Positions 62,730 through 64,000 of a stretch of 64,000 nucleotides of DNA are shown here, piece after piece (within the stretch, counting starts at the first letter, position 1; each line of letters opens with the position of its first letter). The notes beneath the pieces are model-generated. The model ran no database searches. It saw only the letters and a program-made list of their open reading frames with translations, and was not told where the DNA came from. The stretch spans positions 4,048,501-4,112,500 of the forward strand of contig NC_089733.1 of the NCBI RefSeq assembly GCF_035083965.1, read 5' to 3'. A program made the translations under genes and the position numbers. This DNA comes from Branchiostoma lanceolatum. Its lineage: Eukaryota > Chordata > Leptocardii > Amphioxiformes > Branchiostomatidae.

Positions 62730-62884
62730 CTAAATGCCACATGTACTGAGCGTATTTTCCATCATAAGCAGCGTGGATTGTGATGTTAACCCTGAACATT
62801 GGATGGCGAAGTGCTGTTCCCATTGGGTCAACACTTCTGCATGCGTCGCGTAAGTCTTGCCTCTTTACCCGCACACCCATCGAC
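62730..62884 (-). CDS. Integrase-family gene exon 2
   Basis: This is a 155-bp exon with acceptor TTTCTACAG and donor GTAAGAA, phase-matched to the exon ending at 63451. It encodes SMGVRVKRQDLRDACRSVDP, MGTALRHPMFRVNITIHAAY and DGKYAQYMWHL. GxRVxRxxLRxxxRxVDPxG is the second N-terminal helical region of the animal integrase-like family. The W-H-L end may correspond to the LWHIDG start of the catalytic core, a weaker match. Confidence 0.55.
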
Positions 62885-63264
62885 CTGTAGAAAGACAGGA
62901 GGAAACGCATTCCAAACTGTTTTGTCTTTGTACAAAAATGTTAAGAATGTGTTCTACAAAATGATAAAGATATTAGTACATCATGCATACATGCAGTGTT
63001 CACGTTTCTTCTCTCTCGTACTTTTTCTCGCTCGCATTGAAGGTATGACTATGCACTGCTTTTCTGACCTGGCAATTACCATAATAATTACTCTGCGGCC
63101 ATACCAAGTACTACATGTATGGTATACATTGGGAAGTATATCAAAGAATGTCTAGACGTTAGAAACTCCTCCAATGATTCTAAAGTCCCATTGTCATCCC
63201 ATACAATTACACCATATCTTATAAGATAGACTAATTAGCCTAAATATATAGCTCTCTCAACTCA

Positions 63265-63291
63265 AACACATAAACACACACACACACACAC
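63265..63291. repeat. (CA)n microsatellite
   Basis: About ten CA units follow AACACATAAA. It is simple sequence without coding content. Confidence 0.85.
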
Positions 63292-63450
63292 ATCTTATTT
63301 ACCATACTCCAATTTGGTCGAGTGTCGGTTACAAGTAAATACTTTTCCTTTAATTTCAAAGGAAATTATGAGATATTGACAAACAGAAGAGACATAGTCA
63401 GCGAGGGTGTATTAGTATGTAGGACATGGCATAAAGAAGATAAAGCTCAC

Positions 63451-63900
63451 CTTAAATGACCGTTCATGACCTTCATTCCCATGTCGTTGAACCCGTTGGT
63501 GCGCCGTGCTCTTATCACAATTTCTTCGATTTCATGTTGGGGTATATCACTGTAACGATGGATGTCAATGCCATAGTCTTTTAAACGTCTGTAGATAGTG
63601 GACCTATCGACGTGTAATTTTTTTTGGCTACGTCTGTTACTGTATAATCAAGGTCAATGATGTCATGTAGCACCTCTTTAATTGATATGTCCTTACGTGG
63701 ACGTCCAGGCCCTGCGCCGCTAACGTCACCAACAGGCGAAATGGTTTCTCCGCGTTTGGGCTTAGGTAGTGCGCGTCCTCGTTTGTTATTCCAGGTTCTG
63801 AGAAGGCTGCGGAGCTCTGTTGCAAGATCCGAAATTGCGACCCTAAAGCTTAAGTCACCATCAGGTGCCAGATTGCCAGGTGCGCGCGCGAGTAAAATAA
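63451..63900 (-). pseudogene. Integrase-family gene N-terminal HTH exon, frameshift in an A8 run
   Basis: The upstream part reads FRVAISDLATELRSLLRTWN and GAGPGRPRKDISIKEVLHDI, then IDLDYTVTDVAKK. After an A8 tract (plus-strand T8 at about 63618-63625) the family continues one frame away: LHVDRSTIYRRLKDYGIDIH, RYSDIPQHEIEEIVIRARRT and NGFNDMGMKVMNGHLR to a GTGAGC donor. GRPR plus VDRSTIYRRLKDYG is a helix-turn-helix as in the animal integrase-like transposase family to which the 19-20 kb gene also belongs. One base in the A8 run would restore the frame, so this could be a real frameshift or a sequencing error. Confidence 0.6.
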
Positions 63901-64000
63901 AGGAAATACAACAAAAAAAAGAAATTCTATTAAACCACAAGATCTAGGACTACAAATCTGATATTATATAGTAAGTTTATTGATTCGATCATTCATACAT

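Overview
This is eukaryotic, metazoan DNA. Coding sequence is in short pieces bounded by GT-AG splice signals, and there are no operons. The mix of families suggests a marine invertebrate deuterostome, most likely a lancelet (Branchiostoma): a CR1/L2-like LINE whose ORF1 carries a PHD finger and an SGNH esterase, a DIRS-like reverse transcriptase, CACTA Tnp2-like fragments, integrase-core host-like genes and many foldback MITEs. The species is an inference. I recognised the families from motifs, with no database search.

Layout. 0-1.8 kb: a DIRS-like RT/RNase H fragment running off the left edge, beside a 0.5 kb MITE with a strong internal hairpin. 4.9-9.5 kb: scattered minus-strand exons of transposase-like and other genes, including a frameshifted HECT C-lobe. 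10.4-11.6 kb: a tandem repeat ending in what looks like a broken nanos zinc-finger gene. 11.7-17.8 kb: a graveyard of CACTA and integrase fragments. 18.8-22.7 kb: one copy of a 3.9 kb segmental duplication carrying phase-matched exons of an integrase-core gene plus part of a LINE RT. 22.6-25.5 kb: more RT and unassigned minus-strand exons. 27.2 kb: a plus-strand J-domain-like first exon with a YY1-type promoter motif.

29.7-37.8 kb is the outstanding feature. It is a single uninterrupted minus-strand frame of about 2,700 codons: SGNH hydrolase, two different tandem-repeat arrays, cysteine-rich zinc-binding blocks, a transposase-like core, a FEN/PIN-like nuclease motif set and a C-terminal CXC (tesmin/TSO1) domain. 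Head to head with it, 38.8-45.05 kb, sits a complete LINE with both ORFs open. Both proteins carry an SGNH esterase. A short minus-strand leader exon for the giant gene may lie only about 70 bp from the LINE ORF1 start.

45.6-46.2 kb: a 0.6 kb foldback element. 46.5-50.6 kb: gag-like, P2X7-C-terminus-like, DGDSS-type transposase-like and RecQ-like pieces, two of which are broken by one stop codon each. 51-53 kb: proline-rich and transposase-like exons. 54.4-55.6 kb: a zinc-finger first exon on plus, and a DDE transposase-like gene on minus. 56.1-60.0 kb: second copy of the segmental duplication. 60-64 kb: exons of another integrase-family gene with an N-terminal HTH, frameshifted in an A8 run.

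Overall the window is dominated by mobile elements in different states of decay. The freshest are the LINE and the giant composite ORF, and the duplicated integrase-core exons are still open in both copies.
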